Source: Chrysomallon squamiferum (Eukaryota; Mollusca; Gastropoda; Neomphalida; Peltospiridae). From it: 55,000 bases of DNA. The translations under genes and the position numbers were made by a program. Where the stretch lies: assembly GCA_012295275.1 (NCBI GenBank), contig CM022679.1, positions 16,530,842-16,585,841 of the forward strand, in the 5' to 3' direction. Shown here piece by piece: positions 13,224 through 26,502 of this stretch; position 1 is the first letter of the stretch; every line of letters begins with the position of its first letter. The notes below the pieces were generated by a model. It saw nothing but the letters and a program-made list of their open reading frames with translations, made no database searches and was not told the origin of the DNA.

Positions 13224-16200
13224 ATGGCTGAAGAAAATAAAACCAAAAAATGCATCATCGATACGTTTTTTAAAATTAAAAATATTTTTTTTGCTGTACT
13301 TGTTCGTGTGCTTTTGATAACGCACACGTTATTGGCTTATTGGCAGGTGAATCTAACAACGGGTTACAAGAATGAATTGTTTTTTCTAATTATTCTGCTG
13401 CAGCTGACCGAGGCACTCTACTCGATCTTTAAGAGGAAAGGAGTTGAAAACGAGTGGTAAGTCTTTTCTGAAATAATTAGCTCTTAGAATACTACCAAAG
13501 AACCGAAAAGTTAAAATTGTTAAGTATCTGTCTGACGACTGGCAGCTCGCTTATTTAGAAAGGAGAATACCTAGTTATGTATAATTCCAGCCAAGTTATG
13601 AGTCTTGACTGTCTAGAACTGAAAATGACTAGTTACGTTTGGACAAAATATAAAGAAATATATTCCGTTCTATACTGTTCTATTCTATTCTATTTATTAA
13701 TTTATTGACTGATTGATTGATTTTATTTATTTATTTATTATCGTTAGTAGTAGTAGTAGTATATATTTTTTTTTTTTTGAATTTTTTTTTTGACGCACTC
13801 AACTCATTAAATATTTAATCTTCGTTTTATCAGGTTACTATTACATAAGATGAAAACCTCTGTAATGGGTAACTTTTTTTCAATTATATCTGTTAAATGG
13901 TGGATCGAGTGTATTGATTTTTCTTTACTACTTAACATTTTGTTGTTCTCTGGCGTCGTCCATCAGCTTCCCTCCCAAAAGACAGACATCCCATACTGCA
14001 GACACGCCACGTGACAGACACAACTCTTTGTGTAGAAACATGGACTCGGAGGCTGCCGGACTACCACTCCTGCCAACTGCAGGATGCGTGGTTTGAACCC
14101 ATGGATAACGGACCTGAAATTCCATAGACGGAGACATTAAATGATTATGTGGTTTCTTTCCCCAGAACAAACAATTATCTGGAGGGTTTTCATTCCAGAA
14201 TGATCCGGTCAATTCAACTTCACCATCCAAAATATGTACAGATTTGTAGAACTGATAAAAGACATAGAAACATCAGAACGTTCTAAACTGAAATAGATAA
14301 ACTTTGGATCTGCCCCATCACCAAGAACGATAGTTTATAAACAGACTCGTGAGACTGAAGGCACAGCTAACCCTTGGCCAGAAAACACCCATTCAGTTCT
14401 TGGATGCCGTTGGACATCTTTTAAAATTAGGGTAAAACTGCCTCAAATGGACATGTTAAAATCTATAAATAAATTTAATTTTATATAGTTTTGTTCTGTG
14501 TTCTGTATTTTGTATCAGACTATTCCACTATTTACTACTTGTATTATTCAAGGTAATCGGCAGGTCATTAGTAATGCGCTCAACCGTGTCCTGTGTTGTT
14601 TTAATGCGACTGTGTTAACACGTCTGTCTTTTGGGAGGACACCGTTCATCCGATGATTATTGTTACGTTTTAGTAGGTGTCACGAGAAGGCGAGCTACAG
14701 ATTTCGTTTTCAAATGCCAAACTACTAATCAGATGACACCTGCTAATTCACATCTTCTGACTTTGCACAACAAATCTTTATGCAGCCATAATTCAGTAGT
14801 AACCCAAGAAACGAAAACACATTGGAGCAAAATAATAAAATTTGTAACAGGTCATTTTACCGGCTTTACGACAGTAACGAGTTGTTCAGTACCAGCGACC
14901 TAATTCAGCTAATTTATTCAGTACCAGCGGCTAATTCAGTTAATTTATTCAGTACCAGCGACCTAATTCAGTTAATTTGTTCAGTACCAGCGTCGAATTC
15001 AATTAATTTGTTCAGTACCAGCGGCTAATTCAGTTAATTTGTTCAGTACCAGCGTCGAATTCAATTAATTTGTTCAGTACCAGCGGCTAATTCAGTTAAT
15101 TTGTTCAGTACCAGCAGCCAATTCAGCTAATTTGTTTAGTACCAGTATCTAAATCAGTTAATTTGTACAGTAACAGTATCTAAATCAGTTAATTTGTTCA
15201 GTACCAGTATCTAAATCAGTTAATTTGTACAGTACCAGTATCTAATTCAGTTTATTTGTTTAGTAACAGTATCTAATTCAGTTAATTTGTTCAGTACCAG
15301 CGGCTAATTCAGTTAATTTGTTCAGTACCAGCGGCTAATTCAGCTAATTTGTTCAGTACCAGCGTCTAATTCAATTAATTTGTTCAGTACCAGCGGCTAA
15401 TTCAGTTAATTTGTTCAGTACCAGCGGCTAATTCAGCTAATTTGTTCAGTACCAGCGTCGAATTCAATTAATTTGTTCAGTACCAGCGGCCTAATTCAGT
15501 TAATTCGTTCAGTACGAGCGGCCAATTCGGCTAATTTGTTTAGTACCAGTATCTAAATCAGTTAATTTGTTCAGTAACAGTATCTAAATCAGTTAATTTG
15601 TTCAGTAACAGTATCTAAATCAGTTAATTTGTTCAGTACCAGTATCTAATTCAGTTTATTTGTTCAGTAACAGTATCTAAATCAGTTAATTTGTTCAGTA
15701 CCAGTATCTAAATCAGTTAATTTGTACAGTACCAGTATCTAATTCAGTTTATTTGTTTAGTAACAGTATCTAATTCAGTTAATTAATTTAATTCAGTTAA
15801 TTTGTTCAGTACCAGCGGCTAATTCAGTTAATTTGTTCAGTAACAGTATCTAATTCAGTTAATTTGTTCAGTAACAGTATCTAATTCAGCTAATTTGTTT
15901 AGTACCAGTATCTAATTCAGTTAATTTGTACAGTAACAGTATCTAATTCAGTTAATTTGTTCAGTACCAGTATCTAATTCAGCTAATTTGTTTAGTACCA
16001 GTATCTAATTCAGTTATTTTTGTACAGTAAAGCTAATTTGCGGCTAATCTAATTCAGTTAATTTGTTCAGTACCAGCGTCCTAATTAAGTTAATTTGTTC
16101 AGTATCAGCGTCGAATTCAATTAATTTGTTCAGTACCAGCGGCTAATTCAGTTAATTTGTTCAGTACCAGTATCTAATTCAGTTAATTTGTTCAGTACCA

Positions 16201-16371
16201 GCGTCCTAATTAAGTTAATTTGTTCAGTATCAGCGTCGAATTCAATTAATTTGTTCAGTATCAGTGGCTAATTCAGTTAATTTGTTTTGTTCAGTTAATT
16301 TGTTCGTCGAAGCGGCTAATTCAGCTACATTTTTGTTTAAATCAGCTGATAATTGCATTAGCTTTGATTAC

Positions 16372-16420
<49 letters not shown>

Positions 16421-16439
16421 CTCGATTTAAATTAAGGTA

Positions 16440-16480
<41 letters not shown>

Positions 16481-18613
16481 AATAAAATAAAATAAAATAC
16501 ACTATTCGTTAAAATATGTAAACTACATAATTTGCATTTATTTCTTTATCTATTAGGCTTTGTTTTATTTTATTTTATTTTCCCATATTTCATAAATTTA
16601 ATCTATTATTTTTTATGCTGTATTTTGCAGGTTTTGTCTGTGTTTTTTCTGTTATCTTGCGAGTACTGTTCCAGCCATTGTAATGTTAGAGCTTGATAAA
16701 CAGAGCAAAAACACAACTGTGGACTGCAATAGCGTAAACGTTTATGTAAGTAAATACAACAGTAATAATAATAATAATAATAATAACAACAACAACAACA
16801 ACAACAACAAAAACAAAAACAAAAAAAACACCAACGGTGACGACGATGAGGAAGAGAACGAGCAGGAAGATGAAGATAGATGACAACGATGTTTTTGCCC
16901 TTTCATAGTATTTTTGGAAAGTGTCATTTTGTTAGATTTTGCATCGGTTTGTATGTATGTATGTACGTACGTATTATGTACGTACGTATGTATGTATGTA
17001 TGTATGTATGTATTTATGTATGTATGTGTGTATGCATGCATGTATGTATGTATGTTTGTATGTATGTATATATGTATGTATGTATGTATGTACGTATGTA
17101 TGTATGTATCTATTTATCTATCTTTATATGTATGTATGTATGTGTATGTACGTGCGTCTATGTTTGAGTTTATTTATGTATATATTTCTACGTATAGCTG
17201 TGTATATGTGTGCTTGTGTATATATTCTTACGAGTTCTATTTTAAAAGAAATAAAAAGTATTGTTTAGAGATTTCTCTCACGAGTCCCCAGCAGGTCGAA
17301 GACGTGTTATTACGTGCTTCATTATTCCTTACCCATAACCACGAATTTTATGCCAAAATGTTTGAATCAGAGAGAAAATAAAAATATCGAGCAGCATTAT
17401 GCAGAGTAATGTTACGTCAAACGACACAAAATTAGAATGTAACCAAATAAAAATATTCAACGGAATTTGTGGACATCTCTCTTCAGATTTATCGTTGGAG
17501 TAAAGTGCTGTTGGAAGATATCCGATATAGCTAAAAATCTGATATCCTCATAACGGTATTTCTATACTGTTGTAGTGCGAATATCTATATATATCTATAT
17601 ATTTATCTATCTGTCTATCTATCAACATACACACACACGCACACACACACACACACACACGCACATAAAACAACGGAGAACAGGCTCATCTAAATAATGC
17701 AAAAAATATTACTATTTCTTGGTATGCTTGTTTGTGGATATATCTGTGTGCTTGTATATATGTTTATGTCTGTATGTGTGTATATAATATATGTTTCAGT
17801 ATGCGTACACGTAAGTAACGAATGCAGAAGTGTTTGTCTCTGTACGCGGATGTTAAAAATACGTGTTTATACTTACGTTTTGTAATGTATGTTTAGGTCA
17901 AAGGAGGACGTATTTCCCCAAATATTTTGTCGTCTGGAATTCAACAACTCATGTTGTTTTTAATGGTGCTAGGACGTCTGTTGATGCCAAGAGGGAAACT
18001 ATCACGTGACCAGTTATCTCAACTATTGTTCGTCTATATCGGTATGGCTTCCGACAACTCAGATCTATTTCAGTTGTTCAGTGAAACCGCCATCAAAAAC
18101 GACAAAGAGCTGAGGAACGGCATCTTCATCGTTTGGATTCTCAGTTTGTTGCTCTTTACGATAGTTCTCACAGCATCGAAAAGTCCAAAGAAGAATCGAG
18201 TGGCGTCAGGAAATACCGACGAAAATGCAGAAGTTCTTAGTCATTCGCTTATAAACAGATTCTTCGAAACTGAAATCTGGAGCATTCTGTTAACTTTCCT
18301 CTTTCAAGATGGGCCATATCTGGTCGTGCGTATTGTGGCGATAGCACGCTACAACCCGAACAACTACACACTATACTTCTTTACGTGTAAAAATATCTTC
18401 GTGGTCATTCTGCTTCTCTACAGGTTATGTGTCCTGTACATGCCTGAGAGACCAACACCTACAGGGGATGAACCAGAAGCGCCCAATCAGAGTGATTCGA
18501 CGAACACGATAAGTACAGAAATGTCAACATGTCAGTGTCACGAGCATCATCAACAGCAACGTCGTCATCAGTTCGCTTCTTCGCATACCAGCGTAGACAT
18601 TGAGAAAATGTAA
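13224..18613 (+). CDS. TMEM26-like: TMEM26-like multi-pass membrane protein B (three exons)
   Basis: Exons 13224-13456, 16631-16745 and 17897-18613 encode 354 residues, with intron phases 2 and 0. Donors are gtaagt and gtaagt; acceptors are tattttgcag and tgtttag. Exon 1 starts MAEENKTKKCIIDTFF and has helices around FAVLVRVLLITHTLLAYWQV and LFFLIILLQLTEALYSIF, ending GVENEW. Exon 2 (FCLCFFCYLASTVPAIVMLE) carries sequon NTT in a shortened loop. Exon 3 starts with a diverged stretch (VKGGRISPNILSSGIQQ) where other copies have PD[IV]W, then LMPRGKLSRDQLSQLL, a long loop beginning KSPKKN, the FFETEIWSILL motif, FQDGPYLVVRI and a final helix. The tail is His/Gln/Cys-rich (CQCHEHHQQQRRHQF). Intron 1 contains the 31-bp minisatellite. 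Closest in layout to gene G. Confidence 0.84.
13925..14120 (+). mobile_element. Possible tRNA-derived SINE remnant in gene B intron 1
   Basis: This patch is less AT-rich than its surroundings. It contains gactcggaggctgccgg, then ctgccaactgcagg, then ggtttgaaccc at about 14089-14099, which resembles the RNA polymerase III B box GGTTCRAANCC. The phrase gactcNgaggctgccg recurs at about 50243-50260. These are weak hints of a tRNA-headed SINE. No clear tail or target duplication was found. Confidence 0.3.
14881..16326. repeat. 31-bp minisatellite, ~46 copies, in gene B intron 1
   Basis: The unit is aattcagttaatttgttcag followed by taccagcggct (31 bp). Main variants end taccagcgtcg, taccagcagcc, taacagtatcta and taccagtatcta. 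Variants come in runs and in alternating order, giving a higher-order pattern; the block near 15140-15300 resembles that near 15550-15780. A short in-frame read-through at its start is chance. The array occupies about 1.45 kb of the 3.2-kb intron. Confidence 0.95.
16376..16498. repeat. (TA)n and (AAATA)n microsatellites
   Basis: About 20 TA units at 16376-16417, then AAAT/AAATA repeats at 16440-16498, just upstream of gene B exon 2. Confidence 0.9.
16945..17170. repeat. (TATG)n tetranucleotide block in gene B intron 2
   Basis: Long imperfect TATG repeat with tacg and tatc variants. The Met/Tyr/Val/Cys-rich reading frames across it are simple-sequence translations. Confidence 0.92.
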
Positions 18614-18780
18614 TCTTCTACTTTAGGTCTGCGATAAATTTTTCTGAACATTTTGCTACGATTAGTCGTTTTGGTATATCAAATATAAAATTATCACAAA
18701 CATCATAAGAAAATGTTAGCTTGTCAAATCAACCAGTTTCTTCTTCCCACCTCATTGTTTGTACACTATGACTATTTATC

Positions 18781-18786
18781 AATAAA
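18781..18786 (+). terminator. Poly(A) signal AATAAA of gene B
   Basis: AATAAA lies 168 nt after the gene B stop codon and is followed by a T-rich stretch. Confidence 0.6.
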
Positions 18787-21297
18787 AAGGTTTTCTTTCT
18801 TACTTTTTTTTTTTTTTTTTATATTAATTTTCTTTCTGAATTAAGCTTTGAATCAAAATTAATTTTTTTAAAAGTTGACCGGATAATCATCAAAGATTTG
18901 CAAAGATGTCGACAAGAATGAAGCAATGTTTTTGATTTGACAAGTCAGTTTCGGCTGAGACATGGTTTATAACATTTTAAGTTTGAACTAAAAGAAAAGC
19001 GACAAATCGCAACAAAATATTTACCAAAACTTATGCTGACAAATCACAGGCACAAAATTGCAGGATTAGTAAAAGAAAGATAGCATTTTCAAATCTAGAC
19101 GAATCTTAGCAAAATATTTAGAAATAGTAGTGAAGCTTAATTTATTTCCACCGTTTATATATGTTTTTTATTTTATCATGGTTCCCACCCACATTGATTT
19201 AATTTCACACCTAAAGTTTTCCCTGCTGATCTAAAGTAAAACCATAGTTATTTAATAATTTGGTTTATGGATCCACCAAACCGATTTTACTTATTTTGGA
19301 AAATAGAAATAATTTGTTTAATTAGTTCTATTTTTATTCTGACCCCAGTGTACTGGTCTTTATAACATTATATAATAGATTGTAGAGAAACAAACATATA
19401 GGGGAAATTTAATAAAATACCAATACTGTTTTACATTTTGGTAATATAGATCTAATTATTTCTAACTCTGTGACTTACATCACCAATGAGTGAAGTAAAA
19501 TAATTCTCATCTAAGATTAATCCCGTTTGAGAACTGCACTACTTGAATACAATGCCTACAGAGTAACCGGTATAACAGAGTAACCGGTATAACAGAGTAT
19601 GCGGTTTATAACTTGAAACAAATTGTAAAGTATATACCATCTGTTGAAGTTTGAGATAGTTTCTCCAGACACAGTAAAACTTGTATAGGTTTATTGACTG
19701 CCTGTATCCAGTGGTCCAAGTGTCTGGATACTCGCAGTTACCCACAGAGCTTATTACGTAATCCCACTTGATCTAACACGCTTTTATAATCCCCCAAGGT
19801 TAAAATGAACTCTCCCAATTCCCCCAATACTCCAGTAACCTATTACTTAATTCCCATTTGGTAAAATAATATTTTAATCACAACTGAACATTTTAAACCT
19901 TTGTAACAACTAAGCAGGCAATAACCCTGATTACAAATCGATACACAAAACTGGATTACCTTACACTTAAAATCGATTCATAAAACTCAAATTATGGTGC
20001 TAAATAAATCTGTAGTGTATGTGTGTTCGGAGGTAATTTAAATGAAAAAAGAAATACAACATATATAATAACGAATTTATTTGATAGATGCAGCAGAATT
20101 ATATCTTCTTTTTACCAAATTGAATCTTTTTATATAATGTACCTGTTGATCTTTGATTTAAACACTAAATGAACTGGACTGAAAACTCTGATATATTCTA
20201 AAAACCTTTTTAATCACATTTCTACCTTTATTAGAAAAGCGATTAGTGTATGTTTTGTGAATATCAGCAAGATTATTCAACTTTATTTATTTATTGTTTT
20301 AATTTTACAATGTCTAAGTATACATTCGTGTAATTATAGATCTAGAATTATTATTTATGTGTTACTTTGCTTTAACATTTCTATATATTTATATTAAATG
20401 TTCCGGTATCAGTGTTTTCAATAATTCTTTATACATGAATTTATTATTTATATTTGTGAAAGAGCTATCATCAGTAATAACAAACTATGACGACAAAATA
20501 AAACTGTTACAAAACGTCCGAACGCAGCCATTTTATTCTTCCCAGATTGAATTGTGACGTTTTCCAAAATTAAAGACTAATTTTATCTGTTTATCTACTA
20601 TGCGATATTGGTGAATTAATTTTGAGAAACAAATTTTAGAGTTAATGTGTTAGTATCAACAATTGACTATACTATCACGTACACATCAAGCGCGCACACA
20701 CACACATAAAAATTTAATATTTTGAAACATTTTTTTTTCATTAACGTGTACTTGAATGTATACATTAAAACACTGGTTTATTATTCTTCCTTTAACAATT
20801 TGAAAATTAGAATATCATGACATGTAACAATAATAATAATAATAATAAGAAGAAGAAGAAAAAGAAGAAGAAGAAGAAAAGAAGAAGAGAACAAAAACAA
20901 CAAATTTGTAGGACTGTATGGTATTTTCTGACAACTCTAGAAGGAACTTTCGAAGTAATCGATACACCATGTAGGCGATTTACCATGTAGGAACAAAATA
21001 ATAGCGGTGCCTAGATATTTTAAATCTTCACTCTTCTTATTGATTAACATTTGCCGCCAAGTAGGCATTAAAACAAATACCTCCAGTGTGCAGAATGTAT
21101 TTAGATTATTTCTATTATTCGCCTAAGGTAAAAGCCAAATAATTATTTAGTTCTACATGTATAAGTAACTTTGTAAAAACGTAGTTGCTTTATTAATATT
21201 TTACCTCTCTAACATTAGAACTATTAATATCAGTTTTGACAACTGTTTTGTTTTAATCCATTGCATTGTGTTAAAATGTGAAGACGTTTGTGTGTAT

Positions 21298-21377
<80 letters not shown>

Positions 21378-21662
21378 TTCCATGGACTTGTCATCCATAA
21401 GCAGCAGCGATATTTAGACAGGAAAACTGCCGTCCTTAAATATGTCACGTGATTACAGGTTGCAACGGAAATAGGCAACTTTGGATATGTGGTCACACCT
21501 GCCAGCTTTCGACTTTTGAGGAGTAATTTTCGTTAAAAATAAAAATAATTCAATTTGTCTGTCCTTCCAGTGTTGTGTTTCTATAGTTACTGCCCACGAT
21601 TCATTAGTGAAAAGCTTGATATGTAATGAATGTAATGAAGATCACTTACTACTTGTTTAAAA

Positions 21663-21701
<39 letters not shown>

Positions 21702-21922
21702 AAGCAGTTGATATGGGAATTGTGTCCTTCTGTCAGTATTGCATATTCCTTAGCAATATGTTTGATGCCGTAACTCTAACTGTAGATTAAATACGTTATA
21801 TGAATACTTACATGAAATATTGCTTTTTTTTTTCTAAGTCATAGAATGCATTCAAGTAACTTACAGCTGTTTATTTTATTTATTTATTTATTTTATTCAT
21901 ATAACAGGCTAATAAAAATAAT

Positions 21923-21953
<31 letters not shown>

Positions 21954-22276
21954 ATTTGTTAGTTTGTTACATACATACATACATACACACATAGTTTGAT
22001 TTAGGGCAAAAAAATAACCACTCCCCGGAATTCATATAGTTATGACGTCATTACATACAATAATAGCAGTAGTGTAATGGTAGCAGTAGCGGTAGCAGTA
22101 GTAGTAATTAGAAAAATTAAATTTTAAATTACAGCAGAGTAAATCAGTTCAGTATTATTTTGGCACAGTCTTTCAAAGATGTTTCATTGATTATCTGTAA
22201 AATGCAAAAAAATTAGCAATACGATGATTTACATTATAATTTTCATTCAAAGCAAGTCTGTTATGTACATTAGGGT

Positions 22277-22309
<33 letters not shown>

Positions 22310-22536
22310 TCAAACACTTCAGAATTGGTGTGTATAATTTACAATCTGCATCGTAGAAATGTTACATGTGAATAATTTAAAATCTTGTGATTTCAATGTT
22401 TTTAGGTCTTCCTGCTTTGAAACTTTTCTTCCTCTGAGGTTGGTAAAAACTCCGTATGACAAAGATCTGAGACTGAAGGTACCGAACAGAGATAAAAACA
22501 AACGAACACCACTAAAACAAATAAATAAATAAACGT
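18787..22536. other. Intergenic region, TMEM26-like B to C
   Basis: No gene is supported. The region contains a short triplicate of (gagtaaccggtataaca) near 19560-19610, AAG-rich sequence near 20850-20890, a long (GA)n tract at 21302-21374, an (AATA)n tract at 21660-21703, (TA)n near 21922-21948 and (TAA)n near 22278-22310. A CRE-like TGACGTCA occurs at 22043-22050. The open frames are short and unremarkable. Confidence 0.55.
21302..21374. repeat. (GA)n microsatellite
   Basis: About 36 perfect GA units. Confidence 0.97.
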
Positions 22537-23257
22537 TTATGATATTTTTGAGAAATTTGCATAAGATAAGCTTCCGGCTTCGGAATTATCCGACGACGGT
22601 GGTTCCTCTTTCACCAGCAGTGCGAACAGCCTGTACATGAGCAATATGGTAAAGAATATATTCTTCATAACGAAAAACACGATGTTGTACGTTATCACTT
22701 TGTACCATACCAAAATATATACACGCAAACACAGATAGGGGAAATCCTGCAGGATAAAATAATGGAGAGTGCTCGAGATTTGCTGGTACGGCGTGTTGGC
22801 CGCCGTCAGGACGACTGCGAACAGAAGCATGCTGAAGCACCACACGACAAGGATGGCGACTGTGAGCGATCGGTCCTCTCGCACCGGCTTCTCGTTGAAG
22901 AGGACAAACAGCTCAGACACGTCGGAAGCCGTGGTGATGTTGACAAGAAGAAGCTGCGACAACTGGTCGCGAGTTAGCTTGCCTCGTGGTAGCATCAGTC
23001 GAGCGAGTATCATGACAAACAGCATCACTTGTTCGATTAGCGTCACCCACAGATCAGGCTTCAGTTCTATCTGCAACAGAGATCATCACAGAGTTTGTGA
23101 GAATGAATACAATCCCAACAGTCATTTCAATGAGAGGATGAATATATCAATATTATGCTGTTAACAGTTAAAACATTTTAATTGCATGTTTTATTTATTC
23201 ATTTATTTGTATTTCATTCTATTTTATTCATTTTTTTATTATTTATCTATTTATTTT

Positions 23258-23303
<46 letters not shown>

Positions 23304-23523
23304 AGTAGTAGTAGTTGTACTAAACTCTTTTTTCTTTCTTTATTGTATTTTTTTTTTTTTTTTTTTATTATGAAACAGTCTGATTACTCAACCATTGGTT
23401 AAACAAATGAGTACGGAAGAAGTAAATAGTTGGCTACAGATGCGAGGTAGGAATGCTGCCTGCTAAAAGAAATTTCCATGTGTTGAAATTTTTAATATTA
23501 ATTAGTTAAATGATTTAAAATAT

Positions 23524-23598
<75 letters not shown>

Positions 23599-24159
23599 CT
23601 GGTGTTTACCGCCGGTTCTGCGACGCCCTTTCCCTCCTTGTTGTGATATGCTAAGTTGTACTGATTAAGTCTGTCCATCTCCAAAAGGCAGATAGCAGGA
23701 ACTGTGCTCAGAATGTAACACAGCAGACAGAAAGAGAATCTGCAATTACATTTTTTTTTACACCATTATTGTTTTTTTTTTATCAAGTAGATAGATAGAT
23801 AGACAGACAGATGGATAGATAGAAATATATAAACTAAATAATAATAATAATAATAATAATAATAATTTTTTTCCTCATAATTATTATAAACATCGAGTTG
23901 AAAAGAAAAGAAAATTATATACTAATATGCAGACTTACCTTTTATTTTCAACCCCTTTTAATGAGACGATTGTGTAAGCCCCTTCTGTGACTTGCATCAA
24001 AATAAGCATCAGAAATAAGTAGACGGGTGATTCTAAATAAGTAGCCAAAACTCGCCAGTAAGCCATTACAGTATGAGTCATCAGCATCATGCGAACAATC
24101 ACAGCCATTGTGATATTCATACAAGCTTTATTGCTTGGAATTTTTATCGATAATGGCAT
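22537..24159 (-). CDS. TMEM26-like: TMEM26-like multi-pass membrane protein C (three exons, short-loop class)
   Basis: On the minus strand the exons are 24159-23939, 23739-23610 and 23070-22537, giving 294 residues with intron phases 2 and 0. Exon 1 starts MPLSIKIPSNKACMNITMAV and has the MAYWRV motif. It ends GVENKR, with Arg replacing the Trp that A, B, F and G have at this junction. Exon 2 is FSFCLLCYILSTVPAICLLE, with a loop lacking any N-glycosylation sequon. Exon 3 starts IELKPDLWVTLIEQ, then LPRGKLTRDQLSQLL, FSMLLFAVVLTA and LQDFPYLCLRV. Only a few residues (NTPYQQ) separate the VLTA helix from the next, so the ETEIW loop of A, B and G is missing. The short tail is acidic and Ser-rich. 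A (GA)n tract (minus strand) lies about 15 nt beyond the exon 2 donor. Oriented head to head with gene D, its most similar copy. Confidence 0.84.
23530..23595. repeat. (CT)n microsatellite in gene C intron 2
   Basis: About 33 CT units, beginning about 15 nt inside the intron from the gene C exon 2 donor. Confidence 0.97.
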
Positions 24160-24411
24160 TGTTTCGTTAATTTCTTTAATATACTTATATATAAATATTT
24201 ACAAATAAATTGTTTTAAGCATCTATTATTATTACAGCTCAGTGCTCTTGAATATGCTTCTACAAAAGTCTTTAGAAAGATACTGTCACAGACTGTCATA
24301 ATAATCGTCTGTCGGTGGAAATCTGTTATTAAAATAATAATAATAATAAACAGAATAAGAAAAAATAGAAGCGCTCAAGTTATTATTATCTTTGCTAAAA
24401 AGTCTATATAT

Positions 24412-24419
24412 TGACGTCA
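24412..24419. promoter_or_regulatory. CRE-like TGACGTCA upstream of gene C
   Basis: Perfect palindromic CREB/ATF consensus about 250 bp upstream of the gene C start codon. Function is inferred from the motif only. Confidence 0.4.
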
Positions 24420-26223
24420 AAGTAGAGGACATGACGTATTACCCATCACAAGACTATTTAGTTTATAAAGCAGAAAGTATTTACGAAAACAGTTATTATC
24501 AGACAAGGGAAGAAAAACAGTGGAATTGAAGCTTAAAGCAATTTCATAACCAACCGCTCATCCTCACAGAGACATTACCAAAGCATGTTTTCCGCCGAGC
24601 CGCGAGTCATATTTATCATTATATAGCCTTTACTAGCAATAAGTAGCATGGACCAACAGGAACGATAACTCGTAAAGTCACAAATTACGTCACCGATTCA
24701 GTGGGTACAAACTACACCTGAATATTCTTTCCTGTTGGGTTCTGATATGGAGAACATTGCCAACTAGAAACGTTAACACATTAATCTTATAATAAATTAT
24801 AATTTTAGTTTATTATGCACGCATTTGCACAAAAATAATCCAGTTGGAAATATTTTATTATGGTAAAAAAGTAGTTAGAAAAGGCGCAGGACATCATGGT
24901 TTGGTAATATGAACAACCATCCTTATCTTTATCACTGTAAATCATAAAAGGTTCAGAAAATAGACGTAAAATAGTTGAATTTGGAAGTTTAAAAACCCGA
25001 TCAGACGGTTACCGAGCGCTCACGGAAACTTCCGACTGAAATCCAAGAGCGCAACGTAAACGCCAGTCAGTATTTACAAACTTTTAAATGTGTATTCCTT
25101 CATAAACAACAAATTAATCGCTGTTACGTAGTAACAATTTTGTTTTGATACATAGCGACAACGAAAATCAGTGCTTGTGCATCTACTCCTCTCGAGGGCG
25201 ATGAGTTGACAAATCAAACAGTCAATTTCTTTAGTTTTAGTTTCATTAGGATTGATATTAGCTTTATCCTGCATTATTTTTTACTTCGATAAATTACTTA
25301 TTATTTATATATATACCACTATTCAAAATCACAATAAAGATAGATATCAAAAACAGTATTTTCAAACTTTAGAAAAATGTGTATGATTAAAGACATGTTA
25401 CTATGAAGTTACCTTCACTATTGTTATATATATATTTATCATGTCATGTCATAGAGTGCACTGCAGTGACACCTGTCAATCAACTGTCGTCTGGGAATAT
25501 CGTCTGGCTGGGATCTAAACGGTTAAAGTAATGAGACTGGAAAAAAAACCCTCGTTTAGCCATTTTAGTCTTAGTTTTTCAAGATGGTACTCAGCATTTC
25601 ATCTTAGTGAAAGCAAGTACGACCAGTCTGCAGGGAAAATGCAGAACACATGGTATCTGTCAGTTCTAACTATGTCTGTCCCGAGACCATAGATCAGTAT
25701 TGAAACAAGTGAAAAGAAAAACGTTTGTAATCATGAATCAACTGTCCTGGAACAATTTTTCATCCACGAATATTTTCTGGTAATTCACCTGACAGTAACA
25801 GAACAGAAAGATTTGTGCTCATAGATGATAAAAGCAGATATAACGCAAACAATATACAACACAGTTAGCATCACTGTTGTTCATTACAAGGAAAAATGGA
25901 GCACTGGTCCCGAAGTGTGCCGACAGTGACTATTAGGCTTAGCAGTGTAATTTACTTTGAACTCTGTTTATGTGTCCATGCCAGTCAAATTATATTTAAA
26001 AAGAGATTTAAAAAATAATAATAAAAACAAAAATAAATAAAGTAATGAAATTAAAAAAAAAAAAAGTTAATAATACATAAATAAAGACAGTGTACTGTTC
26101 AAAAAGTTCTTTATTCAATTTGATTTATAAAATTAGTCGGACATTTCTGAGTGATTTTAAAGCAGTTATTATAAAGATCAGTTCACTTCGGTCGTCTTCG
26201 GTTTTACATTATTAATTGTCTGA

Positions 26224-26231
26224 TGACGTCA
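26224..26231. promoter_or_regulatory. CRE-like TGACGTCA in left palindrome arm
   Basis: Perfect CRE consensus, with its partner at 28477-28484 in the other arm. Confidence 0.35.
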
Positions 26232-26441
26232 TTCGAATTTACCTTCGTTACGCTATCGTTATGATAGGCGAAACGTTTTGATCTTCAAATGATTTATTTA
26301 AAAAGCTAACGCTGATGTCGATCAACAATGTCATTGTTTGGGTAAATTTAATTTGTTTTATTTCACTCATAATCATAAATATAAACACAATAACTGTAAA
26401 ACATAAACTAAATATTTGTTATTCAGATTTACTTCAGTGGA

Positions 26442-26502
<61 letters not shown>

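Noticed and set aside
14881-16326. CRISPR-like array of ~31-bp units
   Set aside because: Units are contiguous with no unique spacers. This is a eukaryotic minisatellite within an intron.
16880-17381. Three overlapping Met/Tyr/Val/Cys-rich frames
   Set aside because: The (TATG)n repeat is open in three frames. It lies in gene B intron 2.
25074-25274. 66-codon minus-strand frame beginning MQDKANINPNE
   Set aside because: Short, unsupported by splice sites or family features. Most likely chance.
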